The notes under the pieces: model-generated
What the model was told of the DNA's origin: nothing
The model's database searches: none
The model's input: the letters and a program-made list of their open reading frames with translations, nothing else
Translations under genes and position numbers: made by a program
Shown: positions 30,003 through 40,298 of the stretch, in pieces
Numbering within the stretch: position 1 is the stretch's first letter
How the letters are laid out: each line of letters opens with the position of its first letter
NCBI GenBank assembly: GCA_004359425.1
Contig: PTEU01000001.1
Span: 843,071 to 907,070, forward strand
DNA: 64,000 nucleotides
Direction of reading: 5' to 3'
Source: Ideonella sp. MAG2
GTDB taxonomy: Bacteria; Pseudomonadota; Gammaproteobacteria; Burkholderiales; Burkholderiaceae_C

Positions 30003-30953
30003 ATGCAAATTCTCATCACCTCAGGCAGCACCGCGCGAACGCGGGTCCTGAACTTCAACCAAGCCCAACTGGCCTTGGCTATCACAGGCTTGGTGGTGGG
30101 GCTGATGCTGGTCTCCGGCTTGGTCTACCACTTTGTTTTTCTCACCGCCGCCCGTGAAGGCTGGCCGGTGGTCAGCCAGTTGGTCAAGCTGGTGGTGCGC
30201 GACGAATTCGCCCAGCGCGACCGCTTCATGCGCGAAAACCTCGACGCCATGGCCAGCCGTGTGGGCGACCTGCAAGGCCGCATGGTCAAACTCGAAGCCA
30301 TGGGCGAGCGTGTGACCGGCCTGGCCGGCGTGAAGGTGGACGACCTCAAAGCCCTGCAGCGCGACGCCAAACCCGGTGGTGCTGGTGGGCCTTTTGTGCC
30401 GATGGACCAGCCCACGCTGGAGCAGCTCAACAACACCATCACCACCATGGAGCAGTCGCTGGATCAGCAAGGCGACCTCTTCACTCTGGCCGAATCACGG
30501 CTCTTTGAAAAGCGCCTCAGCTCGCTGATGGTGCCCAACTCCAAACCCATCGACGTGCCAGTTGGCTCGGGCTTTGGCTTCCGAAGCGACCCCTTCACCG
30601 GGCGCGCCGCCCTGCATACCGGGCTGGACTTTGCCGCCCCCCATGGCACGCCCATCATGGCTGCGGCTGGCGGCGTGGTGCTTTCTACTGACTACCACCC
30701 CCAATACGGCAACCTGCTGGAGCTGGACCACGGCAACGGCTTGGTCACCCGCTATGCCCACACCTCGCGCATCCTCGTCAAGACGGGCGACCTGATCAAG
30801 CGGGGCCAACTGGTGGCCCATGTGGGCAGCACGGGCCGCTCTACCGGCTCGCACCTGCATTTCGAGGTGCTGGTCGAGGGCGTGCCGCAAGACCCTGCCC
30901 GCTTCTTGGCCGGTGGGCCACCGCCCACCATGGCCGCAGGCACCCCGCGCTGA
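30003..30953 (+). CDS. M23-family (LytM) peptidoglycan endopeptidase, membrane-anchored
   Basis: 316 residues: one transmembrane helix near residues 22-45 (ALAITGLVVGLMLVSGLVYHFVF), a helical coiled-coil-like stretch, then a LytM domain with the zinc ligands in HTGLD and HLHFEV. Could cut peptidoglycan cross-links or activate an amidase. Followed by secA, a conserved neighbour in betaproteobacteria. Complete. Confidence 0.9.
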   Translation: MQILITSGSTARTRVLNFNQAQLALAITGLVVGLMLVSGLVYHFVFLTAAREGWPVVSQLVKLVVRDEFAQRDRFMRENLDAMASRVGDLQGRMVKLEAMGERVTGLAGVKVDDLKALQRDAKPGGAGGPFVPMDQPTLEQLNNTITTMEQSLDQQGDLFTLAESRLFEKRLSSLMVPNSKPIDVPVGSGFGFRSDPFTGRAALHTGLDFAAPHGTPIMAAAGGVVLSTDYHPQYGNLLELDHGNGLVTRYAHTSRILVKTGDLIKRGQLVAHVGSTGRSTGSHLHFEVLVEGVPQDPARFLAGGPPPTMAAGTPR

Positions 30954-31169
30954 CCTAGCGCCATCGCGCATGGGCCACAGGCTGCGCTGCCAAGGCCGTG
31001 CATAGCCCCCCAGCTTGCAGCCTCGCCCCCAGGAGGGCCTGCCCCTCGGGTGCTAAAATTTGCGGTTTCGCGCGTCTTGCGTTGCGCCTTGGCGCCCCCA
31101 TCTGATGCCCATGCATCCCTTGCGGGATGAGCCCTGGCGGCGTCCTACTCACTACACATCCATCGCAGC

Positions 31170-33640
<2,471 letters not shown>

Positions 33641-33647
33641 TTGGGCT

Positions 33648-33676
33648 TGTGGCCGGTGGAATCAATACCGGCCACA
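33648..33676 (+). terminator. Long hairpin after secA
   Basis: Perfect 10-bp stem TGTGGCCGGT/ACCGGCCACA, loop of nine, eight bases past the secA stop. No T run; likely transcript end or 3' protection. Confidence 0.5.
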
Positions 33677-33731
33677 GAGACACTGAGACACAGAGAAAGG
33701 GGAGGTGTGGCCTCGCCCACCTTACCCGTTC

Positions 33732-33752
33732 GGGCTGAGCTGGTCGAAGCCC
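33732..33752. repeat. REP-like hairpin, copy 1
   Basis: GGGCT...TCGAAGCCC hairpin preceded by CCGTTC, of the GGGCTGAGCTTGTCGAAGCC family common in Comamonadaceae intergenic DNA. Related copies are at 34354 and 41256. It lies just before the GNAT start. Confidence 0.6.
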
Positions 33753-33757
33753 AGCGT

Positions 33758-34345
33758 ATGTCATCCAGCCTCACCCCAGCCCGCCTGATCGCCGCCCCGC
33801 GCGAGCTGCGCACAGCACGGCTCAGGCTGGCCGCCCCGGCCCCAGCGCACGCGGCAGCGCTGATGGCCCTGGTCAACCGCAACCTGCCCACCCTGGGCTA
33901 CATCGCCTGGGCCCAACAGCCCTGGACCTTAGCCCGCGCCCAGCGCTTTTGCCGCTGGGGATTGGCCATGGTGGACAGTGCCGAAGTCATCATTTTTGAT
34001 GTCTTTGCGGGGCATGCATCAGACGCCCCGCTGATCGGCCGCATCGACCTGCACAGCTTCGACCTGGAAGTCCCCCGCGCCGAAATCGGCTACGTGGGCG
34101 ACGCCACCGTGCAAGGCCAAGGCCTGATGCGCGAAGCCGTACTGGCCGTGCTCGATTTTGCTTTTGCGCTGGGCTTTGCCCGCGTCGAAGCCATCTCCGA
34201 GCTCAGCAACCACCGCGCCCTGCACTTTGCCCAAAGCCTTGGCATGGTGCGCGAAGGCACGCTGCACCGCCGCGAGCGTGGGGTGAACGGTGAACTGGTG
34301 GACCAGGCTTTGTTTGCGGCGTGGCCTATAGATGCGGACAGTTGA
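33758..34345 (+). CDS. GNAT-family (RimJ/RimL-like) N-acetyltransferase
   Basis: 195 residues from ATG 33758. TARLRLAAPAPAHAAALMALVNRN at the N-terminus, then IGYVGDATVQGQGLMREAVLAVLDFAFALGFARVEAISELSNHRALHFAQSLGMVREGT, the acetyl-CoA binding V/GxGxxx(A/L) region and the typical C-terminal GF-like segment. Probably acetylates a ribosomal protein N-terminus or a small molecule; the substrate is not evident. First gene of the accessory segment after secA. Confidence 0.85.
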   Translation: MSSSLTPARLIAAPRELRTARLRLAAPAPAHAAALMALVNRNLPTLGYIAWAQQPWTLARAQRFCRWGLAMVDSAEVIIFDVFAGHASDAPLIGRIDLHSFDLEVPRAEIGYVGDATVQGQGLMREAVLAVLDFAFALGFARVEAISELSNHRALHFAQSLGMVREGTLHRRERGVNGELVDQALFAAWPIDADS

Positions 34346-34353
34346 CGTGTGAA

Positions 34354-34398
34354 CCGTTCGCCCTGTGCTTGTCGAAGGGCTTCAACAGGTTCGAACGG
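34354..34398. repeat. REP-like palindromic element, copy 2
   Basis: Nested inverted repeat: outer arms CCGTTCG (34354-34360) and CGAACGG (34392-34398), inner arms GCCC/GGGC around TGTGCTTGTCGAA. The following ATCGGGCCGCACCTGTAGG resembles sequence after copy 3 (41311 onward). Confidence 0.7.
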
Positions 34399-34442
34399 CA
34401 TACAGACTTCATCGGGCCGCACCTGTAGGTTGAGCGGTATGG

Positions 34443-34457
34443 TAAGGTAATACCTTA
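34443..34457. promoter_or_regulatory. Likely operator of the RHH-ParE toxin-antitoxin operon
   Basis: Perfect palindrome TAAGGTA-A-TACCTTA, 22 bases before the antitoxin ATG. RHH antitoxins autoregulate by binding such palindromes over their promoter; binding here is inferred. Confidence 0.6.
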
Positions 34458-34479
34458 AGCTACTTTGAAGGGAGCCCTG

Positions 34480-34779
34480 ATGACTGATGCCGCCGCCACC
34501 GCCGCCCGCGCCGTCTCCCTCAAGCTCGACGAGCACACCAAGGCCCGCATCAAGCGCTTGGCCGTGGCCCGCCAGCGCACCTCGCATTGGCTGATGCGCG
34601 AAGCGATCACCCAGTATGTGGACCGCGAAGAAAAGCGCGAGGCCTTTCGCCAAGACACGCTCAAAGCCTGGGAAGAGTACCGCGCCACCGGCCTGCATGT
34701 CACTGCTGAAGAAGCTGAGGCCTGGCTTGCCCAGCTTGAAGAGGGCAAGGACATCGACCCGCCGCCATGTCACGTTTGA
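34480..34779 (+). CDS. Ribbon-helix-helix antitoxin
   Basis: 99 residues. The N-terminal RHH domain (residues about 10-50: RAVSLKLDEHTKARIKRLAVARQRTSHWLMREAITQYVDREE) should dimerise and bind DNA; the acidic C-terminal half (TAEEAEAWLAQLEEGKDIDPP) would wrap the toxin. ATG 34480 with GAAGGGAG upstream. Overlaps the toxin start by 13 bases, a typical coupling. Operator palindrome at 34443-34457. Confidence 0.85.
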   Translation: MTDAAATAARAVSLKLDEHTKARIKRLAVARQRTSHWLMREAITQYVDREEKREAFRQDTLKAWEEYRATGLHVTAEEAEAWLAQLEEGKDIDPPPCHV

Positions 34780-35057
34780 TCTGGTCGCCAGCGGCACTGC
34801 GCGACGTGCAGCGCCTCAATCGCTTCCTTGCTGCCAAGAACATCGACGCCGCCAAACGCGCGGTGAAGGCCATTCGAGAGGGCGTCAAGGTACTCGGCCA
34901 ACAGCCCGGCGTCGGCCGCCCGATGGTGGACATGCCCGAAGCCTTCCGCGAATGGATCATCGACTTCGGCGACAGCGGCTACGTGGCCCGCTACCGCATC
35001 GACCATGACGCCGTCACGATATTGGCGGTGCGGCACCAAAAGGAAGTGGGCTTTTGA
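34767..35057 (+). CDS. ParE/RelE-superfamily toxin
   Basis: 96 residues: LIWSPAALRDVQRLNRFLAAKNIDAAKRAVKAIREGVKVLGQQPGVGRPMVDMPEAFREWIIDFGDSGYVARYRIDHDAVTILAVRHQKE. The SPAALRDV start, GVGRP centre and AVRHQKE end are characteristic of ParE-type toxins, which poison gyrase; an mRNA-cutting RelE-like activity cannot be excluded. Second gene of the operon. Confidence 0.88.
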   Translation: MSRLIWSPAALRDVQRLNRFLAAKNIDAAKRAVKAIREGVKVLGQQPGVGRPMVDMPEAFREWIIDFGDSGYVARYRIDHDAVTILAVRHQKEVGF

Positions 35058-35096
35058 GGGTGCAAGCGGTGGACCAGGTTTTGTTTGCGGCGTGGC

Positions 35097-35399
35097 CTAA
35101 GCTCGACGCAACTCCTCTTGAATCGTCTTGCGCACCACACCTTCCAGGCTGTCAGCCAAGATAGCCTGCTTCAGTGTTTCATTGATCAGCGTCTGGTAGC
35201 CCCGTGGCCCAGCTTTGGTCTTGAAGTGCTCAATGACTGCGCCGTCCAAAAAAATATTCACCCTTTGTTTGTGAGGCAGCAGTGCCCCACCGCTGCCCCG
35301 CTGCCGCAAAACCACACGGCCTGCCGTCACATCGGCCTGCCGCAGGGCCGGTGGGTCATCAAACTCCGCCGAGGTGCTGGCGATAGATTTTTTGCTCAT
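35097..35399 (-). CDS. brnA: BrnA-family antitoxin
   Basis: 100 residues with a C-terminal RHH domain (RVNIFLDGAVIEHFKTKAGPRGYQTLINETLKQAI) after a disordered N-terminus. BrnA neutralises BrnT and represses the operon. Its start lies 41 bases inside brnT, and the stop is 40 bases from the oppositely oriented ParE gene. The two toxin-antitoxin pairs are convergent. Confidence 0.82.
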   Translation of the reverse strand: MSKKSIASTSAEFDDPPALRQADVTAGRVVLRQRGSGGALLPHKQRVNIFLDGAVIEHFKTKAGPRGYQTLINETLKQAILADSLEGVVRKTIQEELRRA

Positions 35400-35640
35400 G
35401 TCGGTCTGCCTTGCGCATGGAGATCACGCGAATGTGTTCTGAAGTTTCGGCGGTGACCACCACCACCAGCACGCCGGCCAAAGGCCCCAGCGTGACAAAG
35501 CGCTCTTCACCGTAGCTGAAGCGGCGATCTTCAAAAGTCACCGTCTGCCCAGACTCCAGCACCGCTTTGGCATCGGCCAAATCCAAGCCATGCTTCTTCA
35601 GATTACTCGCTTGCTTGATGGGGTCAAAGCTGTAGCGCAT
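35359..35640 (-). CDS. brnT: BrnT-family ribonuclease toxin
   Basis: 93 residues from ATG 35640: MRYSFDPIKQASNLKKHGLDLADAKAVLESG and a C-terminal VISMRKADRHEQKIYRQ, the classic BrnT (DUF497) pattern F-D-x-x-K...N-x-x-K-H-G and ISxRxA. BrnT is a RelE-fold ribosome-independent or -dependent RNase. The TTGACA on the minus strand at 35676-35671 is a possible -35, but no good -10 follows. Confidence 0.85.
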   Translation of the reverse strand: MRYSFDPIKQASNLKKHGLDLADAKAVLESGQTVTFEDRRFSYGEERFVTLGPLAGVLVVVVTAETSEHIRVISMRKADRHEQKIYRQHLGGV

Positions 35641-35679
35641 GCGGCAGAGTGTGTGTATAAATATCTGTCTTGTCAATCT

Positions 35680-35707
35680 GGGCTAGACCCGCCAAGAGGC
35701 CTAGCCC
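35680..35707. repeat. Inverted repeat upstream of brnT and the small peptide gene
   Basis: GGGCTAG (35680-35686) and CTAGCCC (35701-35707) with a 14-base loop, in the divergent gap between brnT and the 55-codon gene. It could be an operator for either side or a hairpin in the peptide leader. Confidence 0.45.
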
Positions 35708-35727
35708 CTGGGGAAAGGCCGGATAGA

Positions 35728-35740
35728 GGGGGGGGGGGGG
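35728..35740. repeat. 13-base poly-G tract
   Basis: Uninterrupted run of 13 G residues, 67 bases before the ATG of the double-glycine peptide gene and about 90 bases from brnT. Long homopolymers mutate by slippage and can switch promoters. It is also a place where sequencing length is unreliable. Confidence 0.9.
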
Positions 35741-35807
35741 CTCACTGGCCTAATGGGGAGGCCTGCAGACCGCAGGCGAACCCCTTTAACCCTCAGGAGA
35801 ACCACCC

Positions 35808-35975
35808 ATGAACACCACCAGCCCCCTCATCACCCCACCCCAAGAACTCGACCTCAGCCCGCTTCAGCAGGTGGCGGGCGGCGTGCAGTCTGTGGCGGCG
35901 CAGCCGCAGTGGGACGTCGCCATAGTTGTGTCGGTGCCGCCGTCGTTGGAGTGGGAAATCGTTCCCTTCGTCTGA
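35808..35975 (+). CDS. Small peptide with double-glycine leader, RiPP- or bacteriocin-like
   Basis: 55 codons, ATG 35808 with a strong AGGAGA at 35795-35800 and seven-base spacing. Residues 13-25, ELDLSPLQQVAGG, match the double-glycine leader pattern (acidic/Leu-rich helix ending V-A-G-G) that C39 peptidase transporters cut. The predicted 30-residue core is hydrophobic, has no Cys, and holds two Trp-acidic motifs, QWDVAIVV and EWEIVPFV at the very end. A GCCTGC/GCAGGC hairpin lies at 35761-35777 in the leader. No transporter, radical SAM or ATP-grasp enzyme is nearby. The closest peptidase is the clostripain homologue 2.5 kb away. Not recognised as a known family; the leader call is pattern-based. 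Confidence 0.6.
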   Translation: MNTTSPLITPPQELDLSPLQQVAGGVQSVAAQPQWDVAIVVSVPPSLEWEIVPFV

Positions 35976-36035
35976 CCCATTCATTCCGGGGTGCAGGAGT
36001 GCATGCCGCGCTTGAACAGCGCGTGTGTGCCTTCT

Positions 36036-38312
36036 TCAGTGCACAGAGCCCGGCGAACCTGCAGCGGCGGTGCCATCACGGCTACCGCTGTGTTGCCTGC
36101 TTGGCAGCACATAGCGCGTGGCAGGCCCGCGGCCTTGTTGGTCCAGCAGGCCTTTGTCGGCCAGCAGGCCTAAATGTTTGCTGGCGGTGGCGGGGCTGAC
36201 CTCGGCGGCCTCGCCATAGCTGCTCTTGCTCAGGCTGCCCTCGGCCAACAGGCGCTCTAACACCGCTTTGCGCTGGCTGTCCGTCAGCCAGTCCCCCACC
36301 TGCTCGCGCCAACGGCTGCTGAGTTGGCTAGCCAAATTGCCGTCATGCGCCCAGGTTTGTTGCAGCGCTTCGATGTCGGCTTCCAACTCACTCAATCCAT
36401 GCGTCTGCATCAGCCCCCGTGCTGCGTCGCGTTCTTTGGCGGCGATGCGCAGATAAAGCTGAGACAGGGCAATGTGCGTGCGCGCCCGTTGGGCGGGGGG
36501 GCGGGGCAGGGCCAACTCGGCTCGCAGGGCTTCAATCTTGGCAAACTCTCCGGGGTGGGCGGAAGTTTCGATGGGGAGCAGGTGGTGGACGGCGGTTTGG
36601 GGGTTCAGCGTGGTTTGCTTCAGGGTTTGGGCTTTGGCTTCCTGTTGAGTGAGTCCCAAACGAGCGGCAAGTTCGCGTGACTGTTCCGCGTATTGGTCGC
36701 CCATACGTTCATCTTCAATCTCGCCATGCTGCTTCAGGCGAAGAAAGTGAACCTCTGCGAGATTCATCAAACCCGTGAGTTGGTGCCGCGCTAGGCCAAA
36801 CTGTTGGCTGATGCGCACAACGTGAGTCAAATTCGAAACTGCGGAGTCCAAGTCTCCAAGAGTCATGTCAGCTACCGCCAGACCGACGTAAGCGCTGACC
36901 AAAGCTTCGGGCCGAACACTGAAAGACTGGGCCATTTTCAGAACTTGCACGCAAGTCTCGCGCGCCTCATTAGCTTTTCCTGAGTGAGCTAGTAGCTGCC
37001 CCAGATTGTTCTTTGAATCAAGTACCTCCCGCAGGTCGCCAGCCCTTTCGTAAAGCACAAGTGCCTGTTGCCGGAAGCGGAGTGCTTCATTCAACTGATC
37101 GTTGCACCGAGCGGCTTCAGCTTGGGCCTTGAGGAGCATGCCTTGCGCGTCCAAACTCAACTGTTCGCATTCCCTAGCTGCAATCAATGCACTTTTCAAC
37201 AGAGAGAGTGCTTGAGGATTGTTGCATCTCAATTGCACAAAGGCCAACAAGGCCAGGACCAATACGTAGGCGCTTTGCACGCGTGCTTGCCCATGGCTGG
37301 GAACAAGGCTTGACGCAGTTTGTAGCTGCTGAGAAGCCGCTTCCAAGTGGATCACCGCTTGTTCGGGGTCCCGGGCGTTATAGAAGAGTCCCAATCCGTA
37401 CAGTGCTTCGGCGATGTGCAAGGCTCTCAATTCCGAAGTGATGGATTCGGCGGTCCGCAATGCCAGCCCAAGGAGCTCACTCTCCGCATTGGTGTCCCCT
37501 AGGCAGCGCCACATCACACTTTCACTGAGAGCGAGGTCAACTTTGTTGCTTGGACCCATAACGGCCCGTCTCAGCGTTTGACTCAAGGCTTTGTACTCTA
37601 AGCTGGAGGCCAGCTCCAATGCGCGCCTTTTCAGCAACTCGGCCAGCACATCCCATTGTTTGGCGCGGCAAAGGTGCCAAGCCGCATCCATCGCATGGCC
37701 GTGTCGCGCCAGGCTTTGAGCGCATTCACCGTGCCAACGGGAGGGCATCTCGCGCAGGCGGGTTGCGGCGGCAAGCTCGCGGAGAGCCCAACGGCGATCG
37801 GCGTCAAGTTGTGCGGCGACCAAGGAGTCCACCATCTGACGCCGTCCTTTGTCGACATACCGATACGTCGTACTGGTACCAACTACCCAGAGTCCGCTGA
37901 GCGTTTCCAAAGCGTTTTCGCCCGAACTTCGCCGGTAATGCTTTGGCAACTCAGGCACCACCAAGAGGCTTGAGGTGGCTGCGACGGCTAGCAATGGTCT
38001 CCAGGCTGTTTGTTCTATCCAGGCGGTGTCCGGAATTTGGCCGAGGCCAAGGGCCATTTGATGGTCAGGCCTCACCAGCCCACAGGTCCATTGCAGCAGC
38101 ACCTTCACAGCCTCCGGCCAACGCTCGGCCTGAGTCACCTGGTCCCCCCAGGTTCCCCAAATAGGGCCGAGCCATTGCTGCTCTAAGCGCCGCCTTAACC
38201 TCGGCCAGCGTCCGGCGGGCCAGGTTGGCACTCCGCCTTGGCGCAGGCCATCTAAGGCTTGATCCAAAAGCACAGACCAAGCTGCATGGGGAAGGTGTTG
38301 GCTCAGCGGCAT
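36036..38312 (-). CDS. Large TPR protein with C-terminal winged-helix DNA-binding domain
   Basis: 758 residues. Residues about 1-230 are Trp/Leu/Arg-rich and unassigned; about 230-560 form TPR-like helical repeats (for example ALRFRQQALVLYERAGDLREVLDSKNNLGQLLAHSGKANEARE); the last ~90 contain a winged helix (SQRKAVLERLLAEGSLSKSSYGEAAEVSPATASKHLGLLADKGLLDQQGRGPATRYVL) like those ending Fic and ArsR proteins. No P-loop is visible, unlike MalT/STAND regulators that share the TPR-HTH layout. Divergent from the clostripain gene (168-base gap), which it may regulate. Base composition is less GC-rich in its middle than neighbours, suggesting acquisition. Confidence 0.7.
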   Translation of the reverse strand: MPLSQHLPHAAWSVLLDQALDGLRQGGVPTWPAGRWPRLRRRLEQQWLGPIWGTWGDQVTQAERWPEAVKVLLQWTCGLVRPDHQMALGLGQIPDTAWIEQTAWRPLLAVAATSSLLVVPELPKHYRRSSGENALETLSGLWVVGTSTTYRYVDKGRRQMVDSLVAAQLDADRRWALRELAAATRLREMPSRWHGECAQSLARHGHAMDAAWHLCRAKQWDVLAELLKRRALELASSLEYKALSQTLRRAVMGPSNKVDLALSESVMWRCLGDTNAESELLGLALRTAESITSELRALHIAEALYGLGLFYNARDPEQAVIHLEAASQQLQTASSLVPSHGQARVQSAYVLVLALLAFVQLRCNNPQALSLLKSALIAARECEQLSLDAQGMLLKAQAEAARCNDQLNEALRFRQQALVLYERAGDLREVLDSKNNLGQLLAHSGKANEARETCVQVLKMAQSFSVRPEALVSAYVGLAVADMTLGDLDSAVSNLTHVVRISQQFGLARHQLTGLMNLAEVHFLRLKQHGEIEDERMGDQYAEQSRELAARLGLTQQEAKAQTLKQTTLNPQTAVHHLLPIETSAHPGEFAKIEALRAELALPRPPAQRARTHIALSQLYLRIAAKERDAARGLMQTHGLSELEADIEALQQTWAHDGNLASQLSSRWREQVGDWLTDSQRKAVLERLLAEGSLSKSSYGEAAEVSPATASKHLGLLADKGLLDQQGRGPATRYVLPSRQHSGSRDGTAAAGSPGSVH

Positions 38313-38480
38313 ACCGTGGTGTGTTTACAAGAAGTTGCACATGGGCCGGTCGGTGAGCCAGATTGATCGTCTGCCCTTCGTCTACGCCATTCAGCAATAG
38401 GCCCGAAAACTGTGAGTTTGTTTGCGAGGCGTGGCGCTCTAGCATACGTCACCCTCACATTTTCACAGGAGCTGTTACTG

Positions 38481-40169
38481 ATGCAAACCTTTAGACCCCT
38501 TCCCGTGCCACTGCAAGCACGAAACAGCGTGTTGGCCGTCTACGTGCCTTTTGGCTCTGACGAGACCTTGAGCAACTTTCCGGAGGGCAAGACCCTTGCC
38601 CTCGAAGACCACCCCCTCATTGACGCCTGGCGGCAGGTGGCCAAGGCGGGCACGCCGGTGATGGCTCTGGTGGACAGGGTGGGTGCCGACAGCTACTTGG
38701 TGGACATCCCCGCCGAACAGCCCGAGGCCATGACCTTGCGCAGCCTGTGGAAGCTGGACATGCGTGATGGCCGCACGCTCAGCAACTTTCTGGTTCAGGT
38801 GCACGAAGCACACCCCAAAGCCCAACTGGTGCTGGGTTTGGAGGGCCATGGCGCGGGCTATCTTCCCGAATTGGACGCTCGGAGGCTGACTTGGCAGGCC
38901 GTTTGCCAGGGCAGCGCACAGCGTTGGAGTATCGGAGACCAGACGGCCAGGCCATTTCATAACGCCGGAGACGACTCTCCTGGGGCACCTGTTCTCTGGG
39001 AGGTTGCACCCTACGTCCCCGGCGGCAACCCCCTCACCCCCATCAATCACCAGCCGATGCCTACCCACACCCTGGGCCAGGCGCTGAAGTCGGCGCAGCA
39101 GCAGGGGGTGCCCAAGCTGGCGGCCATTTATTTCGACAACTGCTTCAACATGTCGGCCGAGCTGCTGCACACGGTGGCGCCGTATGCCCATGCGGCTGGG
39201 GGCTTTTGCAATTACAACTTCTTCACGGCGGGGCAGGCTTATGCGCTGGCCTTCCAGAAGCTGGCGGATGCGGGCCGTGCCACGCCGTTGGAGCTGGCTC
39301 AGTGGCTGACGGACGCCAACCATGCCATCTTGGCCGACAAGGGTGGCCACCCCACGGTGGGCGGGGCGCTGGCGCTGGAGCGCATGGCGGGCATCAAAGA
39401 GGGGCTGCATGTGCTCTCGGGCAAGCTATTGGACGCCATGGCCAGCAGCCCCAACCGGGCCGATACGGTGGCCAGCATCCAAAAAGCCATTTATGAGGCC
39501 CAGCAGTACGACACCCTGTTCCCCATGGCGTTGGAAGCGCCAGACCAGTTGACCGACCTGTACAGCCTGGCAGCGCAGTTGGCCGGGCCCATCATGGCGG
39601 GCTACCCCAGCGTGCAAGACGCGGCGGCCACGCTGGCCAGCATGCTCACGGACATCAAGCGCTATGGCGACAAGGGCATGCCCTGGATGGCCGATGAGCC
39701 GGCCGAGGGCCAATATGTGTGGGACTTCACCGAGCCCACGCTGGCCATGAACATCTTTTTGCCGGACCCGCTGCGTGAGGGCCAGTGGGACTGGCGCTCC
39801 AACTACTACATCGACACCGACCCCCAGCCCTTTCCTCTGCTGGACGCCAATGGCGACCCGCAAAAAGACGCCAACGGCCAGCCCATCCTGCTGCCTCCGG
39901 CGCAGACAGGGGTGATCGACTTCCTCAAGGGCAATAACTGGATCGAGTTCTTGAAGGAGTACCACCGCGAGACCAAGTTCAAGAGCTTCTTCGTGGGCAA
40001 GATCCCGCAATTGCCGGTGCAGAACCCGAACTATGTGGCCCCGCAAGCCAAGGGCGAGGAGGCTTGCTATTGCCGTATGCCACGCCGCCCCTGGCCGCTG
40101 ACACATGTGGCCAAGGAGATGTTGGCTGCCGTGCGCGAGCAGGCCAGCAAGATGATGAAGTCCGAATAG
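38481..40169 (+). CDS. Clostripain-family (C11) cysteine peptidase
   Basis: 562 residues from ATG 38481 (AGGAG at 38467-38471). The caspase-like fold motifs are clear: VLAVYVPFGSDETLSNF, the catalytic His in LGLEGHGAGYL (about residue 123) and the catalytic Cys in AIYFDNCFNMSAELLH (about residue 219), then VAPYAHAAGGFCNYNFFTA. No signal peptide, so probably cytoplasmic. Clan CD peptidases often cleave after Arg or Lys and can self-activate. The C-terminal half (MNIFLPDPLREGQWDWRSNYY, EACYCRMPRRPWP) is unassigned. Divergent from the TPR-winged-helix gene; followed by a terminator. Confidence 0.85.
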   Translation: MQTFRPLPVPLQARNSVLAVYVPFGSDETLSNFPEGKTLALEDHPLIDAWRQVAKAGTPVMALVDRVGADSYLVDIPAEQPEAMTLRSLWKLDMRDGRTLSNFLVQVHEAHPKAQLVLGLEGHGAGYLPELDARRLTWQAVCQGSAQRWSIGDQTARPFHNAGDDSPGAPVLWEVAPYVPGGNPLTPINHQPMPTHTLGQALKSAQQQGVPKLAAIYFDNCFNMSAELLHTVAPYAHAAGGFCNYNFFTAGQAYALAFQKLADAGRATPLELAQWLTDANHAILADKGGHPTVGGALALERMAGIKEGLHVLSGKLLDAMASSPNRADTVASIQKAIYEAQQYDTLFPMALEAPDQLTDLYSLAAQLAGPIMAGYPSVQDAAATLASMLTDIKRYGDKGMPWMADEPAEGQYVWDFTEPTLAMNIFLPDPLREGQWDWRSNYYIDTDPQPFPLLDANGDPQKDANGQPILLPPAQTGVIDFLKGNNWIEFLKEYHRETKFKSFFVGKIPQLPVQNPNYVAPQAKGEEACYCRMPRRPWPLTHVAKEMLAAVREQASKMMKSE

Positions 40170-40266
40170 GCTTGGGGCTAATTTCCTCACAACAACGACG
40201 CTGTCACACGCTGTTCACGAAAGTGCTTTAGCTTTCGGCTCAGCCCTTAGGCCAAGCTTGGTCCAG

Positions 40267-40298
40267 ACCCCTCAGGGCATGCCCTCAGGGGTTTTTTT
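40267..40298 (+). terminator. Intrinsic terminator after the clostripain gene
   Basis: Stem ACCCCTCAGGGC/GCCCTCAGGGGT with one internal mismatch, followed by seven T residues. Confidence 0.88.
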
